DNA from: Myxococcota bacterium | GTDB lineage: Bacteria > Myxococcota_A > Bradymonadia > Bradymonadales > GCA-2716585 | Length of the DNA: 35,461 nt | Assembly: GCA_963169075.1 (NCBI GenBank) | Contig: CAUJGC010000464.1 | Span: 1-35,461 of the forward strand | Reading direction: 5' to 3' | In this document: positions 1 to 8,088 of the stretch, piece after piece | Layout: the number at the start of each line of letters is the position of its first letter | Numbering within the stretch: the first letter of the stretch is position 1 | Translations under genes and position numbers: made by a program | The notes under the pieces: generated by a model | Seen by the model: the letters and a program-made list of their open reading frames with translations, nothing else | What the model was told of the DNA's origin: nothing | The model's database searches: none

Positions 1-2
1 AC

Positions 3-134
3 GACGGAACCACCGCAGCAGAGCGCCTCTTTGGCCACAAACCACTAGACTTATTCAGCTTTATGCTTGAAAGACTGGCCCCGCCCAGGCCGCCATCAGG
101 CAGGCTTGGATCTCACAGAACAGCTCATGCATGA
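3..134 (+). pseudogene. C-terminal fragment of a probable transposase (5' end outside window)
   Basis: This frame is open from the window edge to a TGA at 132-134 and is too short for the ORF track. It encodes a tail containing 'DGTTAAERLFGHKPLDLF' followed by a Pro/Arg-rich end. I recognise the DGTTAAxRFF-type C-terminus from memory as belonging to DDE-type transposases; the family was not verified. The N-terminal and catalytic parts would lie upstream of the window, so it cannot be judged intact or broken. It is convergent with, and overlaps, the 3' end of the minus-strand beta-helix gene (96-134), which suggests an insertion that cut that gene. It could instead be an old insertion-sequence remnant. 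Confidence 0.55.
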
Positions 135-1049
135 CGAGTTGACGGACAAGGCCTCAATAAATATAGTTGTGGCATTCTCAGCACTCATGGGAGGAGCAAC
201 GCGCTCGTGGATCGTGTTATGAGCAATTAATACATCTTCTGCATGGTGAATTTGAATCTCACCATGGTGAACAATGTTATGTAGAATGGAGGCCTGACGA
301 GGATGGAAGTAGCTATTTCCTATAATGCCAATAGACTTACTGCTGAAATCAGATGAACTTGGTATTTCAAACATACAATGAGATACAACCAATCCGGCGT
401 TTAATTCGGGGGAGTCTGTTCCTGTTGAACCTGGCTCCATTTTTATGCTGAAATCATCAATATCCTTAAAGGTGCATCCTGAGATCGTGATGTTGGAACA
501 TGAGTGAGTCATAGATATGCCGATTCGATATATTGACTCAAGGATGCAGCCGCGGATGATGATGTGTTGAGAGGAGAGAGGTTCACTGTTTGATATTTCA
601 CCACTCCTTGAAATGTGAATGCCATCGCCGCCACAGTTCTGGATAGTCAAGCCCTCAACGTTGAGCCCTTGGCAACCACGGATATCGATGGCATGAAGTC
701 GCATGATACTTGGATTTGGGTCTTCAATTTGTCCGTTATTCAGGAGGAGATTTGAAAACTTCAGATTTCGCCTCATGACGTTGTAGGGAGTGTAGAATAG
801 GTACTTGTCATTGGCGAGAGGTGATGGTGATTCTCTGAATATTTTAGAGGAGGGACCGTCTCCACGGAATTCAATATTGTTTTTTGTGATTTCAATTCCG
901 GCGGATATGTCCTCAATGAGATAGTCTCCCGTCGGGAAGTAGATGACACCCCCGCTCGCGGGGAGGCTGTCGATCAAGGCTTGGATGACACCTTGGTCAG
1001 GCGTTACTCCATCTCCAGCTGCACCGTGATTCTTGACATTATAGATCAT
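96..1049 (-). CDS. Right-handed beta-helix (pectate-lyase-superfamily-like) protein, probably 3'-truncated
   Basis: The 317-aa product begins 'MIYNVKNHGAAGDGVTPDQG' and continues with 'GGVIYFPTGDYLI', the characteristic opening of Pectate_lyase_3 / tail-spike beta-helix proteins. Irregular Ile/Val/Asn-rich coils follow ('NLLLNNGQI', 'IIIRGCIL', 'NITISGCTF', 'VLIAHNTI'). There is no signal peptide. The ATG overlaps the stop of the upstream lipoprotein gene by four bases (ATGA), so the two are translationally coupled. Compared with its 534-aa relative in the same operon it lacks the last ~200 residues. Its final residues are read through sequence that also encodes a transposase tail on the other strand, so I infer truncation by an insertion. 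Base composition is clearly more AT-rich than in the rest of the window. Substrate and enzymatic activity are unknown; the fold alone does not prove lyase activity. Confidence 0.75.
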   Translation of the reverse strand: MIYNVKNHGAAGDGVTPDQGVIQALIDSLPASGGVIYFPTGDYLIEDISAGIEITKNNIEFRGDGPSSKIFRESPSPLANDKYLFYTPYNVMRRNLKFSNLLLNNGQIEDPNPSIMRLHAIDIRGCQGLNVEGLTIQNCGGDGIHISRSGEISNSEPLSSQHIIIRGCILESIYRIGISMTHSCSNITISGCTFKDIDDFSIKMEPGSTGTDSPELNAGLVVSHCMFEIPSSSDFSSKSIGIIGNSYFHPRQASILHNIVHHGEIQIHHAEDVLIAHNTIHERVAPPMSAENATTIFIEALSVNSSCMSCSVRSKPA

Positions 1050-3286
1050 CGTACTCTGCTCCAGTGGCGGATTACATTCTGATGTCCGTAGAAGATCCAG
1101 GTGGAGTAGTTATGCGGTTCAGTGAAGAGTAGATCCGAGTAACCATCGGAGTCAATATCTGAGATGGCTACATGAAGACCAAGCAGGATCTCTGGAGTAT
1201 ATGTGGGGGTATAATTTCGGATTCCAATGGAAAGATCTGCTAGATTTGTGGTGATCTCTCCTTGGGGGGTAAAGGGGCCAAGAAAGACCAGGATATAGCC
1301 TCCCGCGGAGGAGTTTTCTAGACGCTGATTCTCCCCATGACCTGAGTCACCACCTTCGGGTGCGCCTACCACGAGATCTTGGTAGCCATCTCCGTTCAGG
1401 TCACCTGCCGCGAAGCTGTATCCCAAGATGCCCCGATTCGAAGCAAAGAGCGAGGGGCCAGGAGTGAGGGTCCAGTTGGCCTCTTCATGTGAAATACTTG
1501 TGAATGGGCTATAGAAATCATGTACTTTGTTCTCTTCTGGAGAGCTGAGTACAATATCACAGCGTCCGTCGGAGTCGAGGTCTACCAATTCAAAGGGCTT
1601 CTGCTGAAATCCATAGGATGGTTGCCACTCTCCAAGATCCTGTAAAGATGGATAGTCTGAGTTTATTGGGCCATAGGCGATGAAGGCATGTGTGATCCCC
1701 TCTCGCTTGGCGAGAAGGAAGAGATCACCAGCACCATCAGCATTGAAGTCACAAACACCTGCAGTAGAGAAAGTGGTGTCACTGATGCTGGCGTTTTCTG
1801 CCAAAATTAGAGTCGGCTCCGTTTGAGAATCAAGAAAATCTGATGTGTTACTCCAGAGTGCCCAGTCAACCTTTGTGACATTTCCAGAGGAGGGATCTGT
1901 TTCCACGACCCAGGAGACAATGTCTTCAACGGAGTCTCCCGTGAGCTCCCCGAAGGCTGCAGATGGTCGGACAGACGGGATGATTGTGGAGGGGAGCCAC
2001 TGCGTTGAAGCTCCTGGAGGTGGCCCGTCATAGATCCGGGTGGACCATTCAACTGTCGGGGTCGAGAATCGTCCAGGTTGAATCAGGTCAAATGTGCCAT
2101 CATTGTTGATGTCAAATATGGATGAGTATGGGAATACTCCAAATCCGCCTGGAGGTGTTGAAAAGTGTCCAAGATTGGTTGCTTGTCGGGTCTCTCGATG
2201 GATGCTGTAGATGTGAGAATAACTATGCTCTCTTTCTCCAGGGCTTAGCGTGACGATAGTCTCCCCATGGCCTATAGGGTTTACGTTTATCTCGCTATCG
2301 CGTGCTTCTCCCATCAAACCTATATCAGCGCGTGTTGTTGTGATAAATCGCGGTACAACGCCCAGAATAGCTTCGTCTTCATGTACAGCCCAGAGGATGG
2401 ACTGCCCGGCCTCAAGCCATAGAGGGATGTCCATCCGGAACCCCACACTCCCGCTTACGAGAGGTCGTCCACCGGGGAGTCCATCGGGTATCTCCTGAGA
2501 TGAGAAAGAGCAGATGGTATTTGATGTAGAGCGGCAATCTGAGGTCTTCAATATAAAAAAAGGAAAATCATCAGGATGAGGGTAGTTGTCGTTTATGGTG
2601 AGATCAAAAGTAAAGAGCCCTTCATAAGGTGCGGTCCATTTGAAGACGCGATAGGGGACCTCTCCGAGGCATTCCCCATTAAAGGAGCCCTGGTGCGCCG
2701 TCAGCGGAGGTACCTCCAGGGGTCTGCCGAGGCTGGAGCCGAGGTCGTGGTCCACACAGGACCAGTCTTGGCAGGCATCGAAGCTGTCACACGCGGGGTC
2801 GAGGCAGTCGGTGAGTCCGTTGCCATCGTTGTCGATGAGGTCATCGCAGCGAAGGGCCTCGTTCTGGCAACTGAGGGAGCCGCCCTGGCATGTGAGGGCG
2901 GCGGTGCCGTCACAGGCGAGCCTTCCGTCGAGGCAGGGGCCGCAGGGGTCGTCGGGCATCGCGGTGAGGGCGGTGCAGCCTCCGCAGGCGTTGGGCTCGG
3001 CGCAGGAGGTGGTGTCGGTGTCGGTGTCGCTGTTGCTCCCCACGTCGGGTGGCTTTGCGGTGTCGGGCTCGGTGTCTGGTGAAGCGTCGAGGGCGTCGGT
3101 GTTGAGGTTGGCGTCATCAGACTCGGCAGTGTCGGCTTGGGAAGGGGCATCGTCCGCGGTGTCTTGTGCGCTGTGGTTGCCTGCATCCGTGGCGGGCTCG
3201 TCCTGCTCATCGGGGTCGGAGCAGGCGAGGAGCAGGCTGAGGAGCAGCGTGAGCGGGAGGCGAAGGTCAAGTTGAGGCCGATACAT
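1046..3286 (-). CDS. FG-GAP/VCBS beta-propeller lipoprotein with Asp-rich linker and MopE-like motif
   Basis: The ORF track starts at 3316. The ATG at 3286 is preferred because it directly precedes a lipoprotein signal ('LTLLLSLLLACS', lipobox LLAC), has GGAG about 8 nt upstream, and leaves a 14-nt gap after the previous gene. The mature protein (745 aa including signal) has an Asp/Thr/Ser-rich linker, then a Cys-rich part ending in 'DNDGNGLTDCLDPACD', a MopE-type putative metal-binding motif. A jelly-roll-like stretch and about six FG-GAP/integrin-type repeats follow, each with a Ca-binding-type D-x-(D/N)-x-D-G loop ('DINNDGTFD', 'DLDSDGRCD', 'DLNGDGYQD', 'DIDSDGYSD'). It is probably an outer-membrane-anchored, surface-exposed protein. 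Composition changes sharply inside the gene: the propeller-encoding part is AT-rich and the N-terminal part GC-rich. Function beyond surface binding or display is unknown. Confidence 0.85.
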   Translation of the reverse strand: MYRPQLDLRLPLTLLLSLLLACSDPDEQDEPATDAGNHSAQDTADDAPSQADTAESDDANLNTDALDASPDTEPDTAKPPDVGSNSDTDTDTTSCAEPNACGGCTALTAMPDDPCGPCLDGRLACDGTAALTCQGGSLSCQNEALRCDDLIDNDGNGLTDCLDPACDSFDACQDWSCVDHDLGSSLGRPLEVPPLTAHQGSFNGECLGEVPYRVFKWTAPYEGLFTFDLTINDNYPHPDDFPFFILKTSDCRSTSNTICSFSSQEIPDGLPGGRPLVSGSVGFRMDIPLWLEAGQSILWAVHEDEAILGVVPRFITTTRADIGLMGEARDSEINVNPIGHGETIVTLSPGEREHSYSHIYSIHRETRQATNLGHFSTPPGGFGVFPYSSIFDINNDGTFDLIQPGRFSTPTVEWSTRIYDGPPPGASTQWLPSTIIPSVRPSAAFGELTGDSVEDIVSWVVETDPSSGNVTKVDWALWSNTSDFLDSQTEPTLILAENASISDTTFSTAGVCDFNADGAGDLFLLAKREGITHAFIAYGPINSDYPSLQDLGEWQPSYGFQQKPFELVDLDSDGRCDIVLSSPEENKVHDFYSPFTSISHEEANWTLTPGPSLFASNRGILGYSFAAGDLNGDGYQDLVVGAPEGGDSGHGENQRLENSSAGGYILVFLGPFTPQGEITTNLADLSIGIRNYTPTYTPEILLGLHVAISDIDSDGYSDLLFTEPHNYSTWIFYGHQNVIRHWSRVR

Positions 3287-3300
3287 CGCAGATCTCCGGG

Positions 3301-4905
3301 CTATTTGCTCACCCATGCATCGTCTTCGCGGACGTAGAGAACCGGCTGGCCAGCCGCAGCGGCGCGGTTGACGAGCAGGGAGCCGTTGGGAGCGTGGGTG
3401 ATGTGGTCATCAGGGACGGAGGCCGGAGCCTGCTTGACGACGTAGAGTGCGACGGCCTCCTTCTCGCCGGAGTCCTTGCCCATGACGCCAGCGGCGAGGG
3501 TGTTGGGGATGCGGCCATTGGAGTCGTCGACGCTGTAGTCGAAGTGGTTGTCGGTGATGAAGCCGGTCAAGGCGACCCGATCCAGGTTGTAGGTCCAGCC
3601 CTTGAGTCCTGAGGTCGCGGTGGTGACCTCCGCATCGACCTGGGCCAGCGTGTTGGCGATCAGGATTTGAGATTGGATTGCGTTGTTGTAGCCGCCGAGG
3701 CTCATCGAGGTGCGGAAGCGAGACAGGATGTTCTCAGCGGCGAGGTAGACGCGGCGCGTGGCGGGCGGCGTGGTGTTGTCGAGGGTGGTGTTGCTGTTGC
3801 CGGTGTTGAGGGCGAGGCCGGTGTTGGTCGGGTCGGTGTTCCCCGTATAGCGCATGACGTTGCCGACGACCATAAGTCGATCGCAATTTTCAGCGTAGAC
3901 CGCGGATTTTGCGGAGTTGGCCTGTGTGATGATGTTGTGGGTCACCAGGAGGTCTTGGCATGGCGTCTCAGCGGTGGCGCCGCTGGGTGCTTTGCCGTCA
4001 ATGAAGATGGCGTGGTTGCCAGTGGCTGCGATGTCGTTATTGGAGACGCGGCCCTGACGGCAGGAGGTCAGCGCGATGGGGTAGCCACTGGGCGCGGCGA
4101 TCCGGTTGAGATCGATGCCGAAGTTGGAGACGACGCTGAGGGAGACGTTGGCTGGAATGCGGTTGGCAGAGAGAAGGACGTCTGTGACGGGGTAGAAGCC
4201 GCCGCTGCCTGTACGAATGCCCGCGATCTCCAAATCGAGGTCAGCGTCGCTGAAGTTGTTGGCGAAGGTGATCGATGAGAGCGTGGTGGCCGAGGTAGAG
4301 GTTGATATGGCCGAGAGGGCTTTGTAGAGGGTGCCTGAGGCGAGGCGTGTGAAGGAGCAATCCAGTATGCGGACGTCATGGACGTTATCTCGCAAGCGGA
4401 TGGCCTGCTCTCCGAGTTGTTGGAAGTGGCAGGATTGAATATCGAGGTGTGAGGAGGACCCCGAGGAGGGGGCGGCTTGGATGCCGTAGCCACGGCTGGC
4501 GTTGTAGGTCGTCGTGAAGGCGACGCGTAGGACACGGACGCGGGTGCTTTGAGGGATGTTGAGTGCAACAGGGCGGTTGTTGGTGTCACCCTGGCCGCTC
4601 AGATCCAGCGTCATGTCCCGGATGAGCACATCCGTGGCAGCAGCGGCGGTCTCGATGAGTCGCGTGGTCGGGTTGCTCGTGTCAAGCTTGATGATGGTGG
4701 CGCCGAGACCATCTCCCATAAGCTGAACCCTGGATTTCAGGAGAAGTCCCCAGGCCGAGGGGCTATCTGCGCTGATAGTGTAGGTTCCCGCAGGTAGATA
4801 CACAACCCCGCCGCCTGCATTGTAGGCGTCCTCAATAGCAGTTTGGATGGCTTTGCGTTTATTGGGTTCGTTCGAATAGGGCGGCTGGCTGACATCGTAG
4901 ATCAT
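3301..4905 (-). CDS. Right-handed beta-helix protein with phage-tail-like C-terminus
   Basis: The 534-aa protein opens 'MIYDVSQPPYSNEPNKRKAI' and 'GGGVVYLPAGTYTIS', the signature start of Pectate_lyase_3 beta-helix proteins. Parallel beta-helix coils rich in 'VRVLRVAF', 'VRILDCSF', 'LLVTHNIIT' and 'LMVVGNVM' follow to about residue 440. The last residues, 'GSLLVNRAAAAGQPVLYVRE' then 'DDAWVSK', resemble the short C-terminal module often seen on phage tail-spike and tail-fibre proteins (family resemblance recalled, not searched). No signal peptide is visible, so export would need a non-Sec route or the protein is cytosolic or particle-borne. The start has AGGAG about 5 nt upstream. It is the first gene of a three-gene minus-strand operon. 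It could be a carbohydrate-degrading or carbohydrate-binding protein; catalytic residues cannot be assigned by eye. Confidence 0.8.
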   Translation of the reverse strand: MIYDVSQPPYSNEPNKRKAIQTAIEDAYNAGGGVVYLPAGTYTISADSPSAWGLLLKSRVQLMGDGLGATIIKLDTSNPTTRLIETAAAATDVLIRDMTLDLSGQGDTNNRPVALNIPQSTRVRVLRVAFTTTYNASRGYGIQAAPSSGSSSHLDIQSCHFQQLGEQAIRLRDNVHDVRILDCSFTRLASGTLYKALSAISTSTSATTLSSITFANNFSDADLDLEIAGIRTGSGGFYPVTDVLLSANRIPANVSLSVVSNFGIDLNRIAAPSGYPIALTSCRQGRVSNNDIAATGNHAIFIDGKAPSGATAETPCQDLLVTHNIITQANSAKSAVYAENCDRLMVVGNVMRYTGNTDPTNTGLALNTGNSNTTLDNTTPPATRRVYLAAENILSRFRTSMSLGGYNNAIQSQILIANTLAQVDAEVTTATSGLKGWTYNLDRVALTGFITDNHFDYSVDDSNGRIPNTLAAGVMGKDSGEKEAVALYVVKQAPASVPDDHITHAPNGSLLVNRAAAAGQPVLYVREDDAWVSK

Positions 4906-4957
4906 GGACTCCTCGCGTAGCTGCTAACACCTGGGGTGATAACGCAAGAGAGAGTCT

Positions 4958-4982
4958 CCCCCCCCCCTTGTCCCCTTGTCAA
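4958..4982 (-). promoter_or_regulatory. G10 homopolymer beside a TTGACA box upstream of the beta-helix operon
   Basis: On the minus strand a TTGACA (4982-4977) is followed by two GACAAGGGG-like units and then an uninterrupted run of ten G (4967-4958), about 52 nt before the ATG at 4905. No convincing -10 box sits 16-18 nt from the TTGACA, so calling it a promoter is tentative. A second run of nine G (5059-5067, plus strand) lies further upstream. Homopolymers placed in a promoter spacer are known substrates for slipped-strand length variation. The rest of the 4906-5107 gap contains nothing else recognised. Confidence 0.3.
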
Positions 4983-5069
4983 CTCTTTTTTCATAGGTGT
5001 CTTGAGCGTCGTCGTAGACGGAGCTACCGGGTGACAGGTCGCTATGTAGGGGAGAAGAGGGGGGGGGAA

Positions 5070-5105
5070 GCGCCTCAAGCCGCGACGCCGGGCGCGCTGA
5101 GGCGC
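5070..5105 (-). terminator. Possible hairpin after the Sel1 gene
   Basis: GCGCCTCA (5070-5077) and TGAGGCGC (5098-5105) form an 8-bp inverted repeat immediately downstream of the Sel1 gene stop. The 20-nt GC-rich loop can fold further. On the minus strand it is followed by a pyrimidine-rich but mostly C tract, not a clean U run. This is a weak intrinsic-terminator candidate. Confidence 0.3.
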
Positions 5106-5107
5106 GC

Positions 5108-6532
5108 TCAGCGCTTGCAGCTCGCCGTGTGGCCGCCCTGGCAGGCCTTGTCGTGGAGGGTCCAGGCGCGGGCCTTGTCGGCGGGGACGCCGCGGCCCTG
5201 CTCGTAGAGGTTGCCGAGGTTGGCGCAGCTCACCGCGAGGCCGCGGTCACAGGCGGCCTCGTAGAGCTCGGCGGCGCGCTTGAGATCGGCGGGGACGCCG
5301 TCTCCTGTCTCAAAGCGCCGCCCGAGGTTGTTGCAGGCGCCGTCGTGGCCGTGGTTGCACGCTCGTTCAAAGTATCGGGCGGCGACCTTGGCGTCGCGCG
5401 GGACGTCCTGCGCGGCGTCGTAGGTGATGCCGAGGTTGAAGCAGGCGCTCCCGGAGCCTGCGTCGCAGGCTTTCTTGTAGAGGGCGAGCGCCTGGGCGAG
5501 GTCGCGGGGGCGGAGGTTGCCCTCGTCGTAGATCACCGCGAGGTTGTAGCAGCCGTTGGCTTGGCCGAGGTTGCAGGCGCGCTGGAGGAGGTCCAGCGCC
5601 TGGGCGTCCTCGCGGAGCTTGACGCGCCCGAGGAGGTGGAGCCCGGCGAGCTTGACGCAGGCGTCTTGATCGCCCGCCTCGCAGGTCGGGTCGAGGAGCT
5701 GGAGGATCCGGGCGTTGTTGTCGGGGGTGTCGGGGCCGTCGATGGAGAGCACGGCCAGGTTGTAGCAGCCGTAGCGGCTCCCGGCGGCGCAGGCCTCCTG
5801 GTAGAGCGCCTCTGCGCGCGCGAGGTCCTGCTGGACGCCGCGGCCGTTTCGATAGAGGAAGCCGAGGTCGCTGCAGTCATCCGCCGATCCGGCGTTGCAT
5901 CCCAGCCGGTGGAAGTAGGCGGCCTTGGCGTCGTCCTGGTTGAAGTGCCGCTTCGCGACCTCCTGGCAGCTCTGCGCGAAGCCCCCCTCGCAGGCGGCGG
6001 CGAGGTAGCGGAGCCCCTTGTCTTCATCGCGGGGCACCTGGGCGCCTCTCAGGTAGAGGATCCCCAGGTTGTTGCAGGCGAGCGGCTCCTTGCCCTGACA
6101 GGCTTTATTGTAAAATTCTATAGCTTTTTTGATGTTTTTAGGCTTTCTTTTGCCGAACTCGTAGTTGATCCCGAGGTTGGCGCAGCTTGACATGTAGTTG
6201 AGCCGACAGGCCTTCTCGTAGGCGAGGTCGCCTTTTACGGGGGCCTGGAGCGCTGCGGGGCCTTGGGTGTAGATGACGCCGAGGTTATGGCAGCCGCCGG
6301 GCGAGCCGCCCTCGCAGGCCTTCTTGAAGAGGCTCAAGGCCATCGCGAGGTCTTGCGGGACCTCGGCGCCCTCGTGGTAGAGGACGCCGAGGTCATCGCA
6401 CGCCTGGCTGTCGCCCTGATCGCAGCGCGCCTTGTAGGCGGCAGCCTTGTCCTGGGCGTCGGCGGGGGCGACGTGGAGGAGCAGGCCGAGGGCCAGCGCG
6501 AAGGAGGGGGCGGTGTATCGGGGGCGTCGCAT
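5108..6532 (-). CDS. Secreted Sel1-like repeat protein with 13 paired cysteines
   Basis: The 474-aa product starts with a Sec signal ('FALALGLLLHVAPADAQ') and is then almost entirely tandem Sel1/TPR-like units of about 36 residues, 12 full plus one terminal partial. Typical units contain 'ACNNLGILYLRGAQVPRD' or 'SCANLGNLYEQGRGVPAD'. Each unit carries a C-x7-C pair (for example CDQGDSQAC, CEGGSPGGC, CNHGHDGAC), giving 13 pairs, as in the cysteine-rich Sel1 proteins of Helicobacter (Hcp family), where the pairs form disulfides. A periplasmic, disulfide-stapled solenoid scaffold is expected. It lies 6 nt downstream of the histidine-kinase gene on the same strand, so the two are probably one operon. 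An AT-rich patch near 6101-6150 encodes 'KRKPKNIKKAIEFYNKA' in the fourth unit. The ligand is unknown. Confidence 0.85.
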   Translation of the reverse strand: MRRPRYTAPSFALALGLLLHVAPADAQDKAAAYKARCDQGDSQACDDLGVLYHEGAEVPQDLAMALSLFKKACEGGSPGGCHNLGVIYTQGPAALQAPVKGDLAYEKACRLNYMSSCANLGINYEFGKRKPKNIKKAIEFYNKACQGKEPLACNNLGILYLRGAQVPRDEDKGLRYLAAACEGGFAQSCQEVAKRHFNQDDAKAAYFHRLGCNAGSADDCSDLGFLYRNGRGVQQDLARAEALYQEACAAGSRYGCYNLAVLSIDGPDTPDNNARILQLLDPTCEAGDQDACVKLAGLHLLGRVKLREDAQALDLLQRACNLGQANGCYNLAVIYDEGNLRPRDLAQALALYKKACDAGSGSACFNLGITYDAAQDVPRDAKVAARYFERACNHGHDGACNNLGRRFETGDGVPADLKRAAELYEAACDRGLAVSCANLGNLYEQGRGVPADKARAWTLHDKACQGGHTASCKR

Positions 6533-6538
6533 GGTGCC

Positions 6539-8083
6539 TCAAGGCCTGTGGGAAGCGGAGGTCGGCAGGAGGACCGTGATGCGGGTGCCCTCGCCGGGGG
6601 TGGAGTCGCAGAGGAGCTGCCCGCGGTGCTCCTCGATGATCTGGAGGGTGAGGGGGAGGCCGAGGCCGGTGCCCTTGGCCTTGAGGCTGAAGAAGGGCTC
6701 GAAGCTGCGCGCGCGCTGGGCTTCGGGGATGCCGACGCCGGTGTCCTCGATGGTGAGGGTGACGTGGTCTGGGTGGTGCGCGGTGCGGACGGTCAGGCGT
6801 CGGCTGGGGGCGTCCTCCATGGCCTCGCGGGCGTTGCGGATGAGGTTGAGGAGGGCGCGGCGGAGCTGGGGGGCGTCGATGAGGACGGGGGGGAGGTGGG
6901 GGGTGAGGTGGAGGTGCAGGGCGACGCCGGAGGCTTCGAGGTCGTCGCGCTGGAAGTCGATGACGGCCTCGACGAGCGCGTTGAGGTCGCCGGGGATGGG
7001 GTTGGGGTCGGGGAGGCGCGCGAAGCGGAGGTAGTCCTCGGTGAGGACGCCGAGGCGCTCGGCCTCCTCGATGACGGCGCGGAGGGTGAGCTGGGGCTCG
7101 GCGTCGGGGGGGATGCCGTGGTCGATCAGCTCGTCGGAGAGCAGCTCGGCGTTGAGGCGGATGGTGGAGAGGGGGTTGCGCAGCTCGTGGGTGACCTTGG
7201 CGGCCAGCTCCCCGATGGCGGCGAGGCGCTCGCTCTTGATGAGGGCCTGGGACTGATCGCGGAGGGCGGCGTCGCGCTCCGCGATGGCGGCGACCATGTG
7301 GTTGAACTCTCCGGCGAGGACGCCGATCTCGTCGCGCGAGCGGACGGGGGGGATGGGTCGGTAGTCGCCGCCTGCGATGCGCCGGGCGCCCTCGGCCAGC
7401 AGCGAGAGGGGGCGGATGGTGAGCTGGACGACGAACATGATGCTCGCGGAGACGAGGAGCGCGACCAGGGAGAGGGCGACGGCGGCGCCGAAGGCGGAGG
7501 ACTCGCCGCTCTGGGCGCGGAGGAGGGCGCGGTCGATCTGCTCGCGGACGTTGCGCTGGGAGGCGCGGATGCGCGTGGCGAGGCGTCGCTCGGTGCGTCG
7601 CAGCTCGGCCTGGAGGGCCTCGGCTTCGTCGGTGCGGCCTGCGGTGAGGGCCGCGGCGAAGCGGTCGGAGGTGGCGCTGAACTCGGCGTTGAGGGCGCGC
7701 GTCTCGTCGAGGTCGCGGTCGAGCGCCTGGAGGAAGGCCAGCTCGTCAGGGCTGCGCGGGAGGAGGAGCTGGGTGTGGACGTGGTCGCGGGCGCGGGCGA
7801 GCTTGAGGTCGATCTGCTCGGGGAAGTTGTAGAGGGAGCGGCTGGCGAGGAGGTTCTTCTTGAGGGCGAGGGCGTCGCGCTCGTTGAGGACGACGCTGTA
7901 GGAGCGCAGGTCGCTGCGCAGGTCGTTGAGGGCCAGGCTCAACGGGACGTAGCCCGCGTTGATCAGCTCGACTTCATTATAGATCGCGCGCATCTGCACG
8001 ATCTGGAAGGTCAGGACCGCCCCGAAGGTGAGGAGCATCAGGGTGAAGGCGAGGAAGATCTTGGTCGCGATGGAGAGGCGCAT
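6539..8083 (-). CDS. Membrane sensor histidine kinase (HAMP-HisKA-HATPase_c)
   Basis: The 514-aa protein has TM1 at about residues 8-30, a periplasmic helical sensor region (about 31-195, four-helix-bundle-like), TM2 at about 197-217 and a HAMP domain. The dimerisation/phosphoacceptor helix contains 'AKVTHELRNPLSTIRLNAEL' (H-E-L-R-N-P, phosphorylated His). The ATPase core shows the N box 'LLNLIRNAREAM', G1 'IEDTGVGIP', F box 'FEPFFSLKAKGTGLGLPL' and a C-terminal 'GEGTRITVLLP'. All catalytic motifs look intact. The ATG has an AGGA Shine-Dalgarno about 6 nt upstream. No response regulator is encoded anywhere in the window, so it is an orphan kinase here. It heads an operon with the periplasmic Sel1 protein, which could modulate signal input; that is inference. 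Confidence 0.92.
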   Translation of the reverse strand: MRLSIATKIFLAFTLMLLTFGAVLTFQIVQMRAIYNEVELINAGYVPLSLALNDLRSDLRSYSVVLNERDALALKKNLLASRSLYNFPEQIDLKLARARDHVHTQLLLPRSPDELAFLQALDRDLDETRALNAEFSATSDRFAAALTAGRTDEAEALQAELRRTERRLATRIRASQRNVREQIDRALLRAQSGESSAFGAAVALSLVALLVSASIMFVVQLTIRPLSLLAEGARRIAGGDYRPIPPVRSRDEIGVLAGEFNHMVAAIAERDAALRDQSQALIKSERLAAIGELAAKVTHELRNPLSTIRLNAELLSDELIDHGIPPDAEPQLTLRAVIEEAERLGVLTEDYLRFARLPDPNPIPGDLNALVEAVIDFQRDDLEASGVALHLHLTPHLPPVLIDAPQLRRALLNLIRNAREAMEDAPSRRLTVRTAHHPDHVTLTIEDTGVGIPEAQRARSFEPFFSLKAKGTGLGLPLTLQIIEEHRGQLLCDSTPGEGTRITVLLPTSASHRP

Positions 8084-8088
8084 GGTCC

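Noticed and set aside
2701-3270. 189-aa minus ORF in the lipoprotein N-terminal region
   Set aside because: Thr/Pro/Ser-rich frame-shifted shadow of the Asp-rich linker; the lipoprotein frame has the signal peptide, lipobox and downstream domains.
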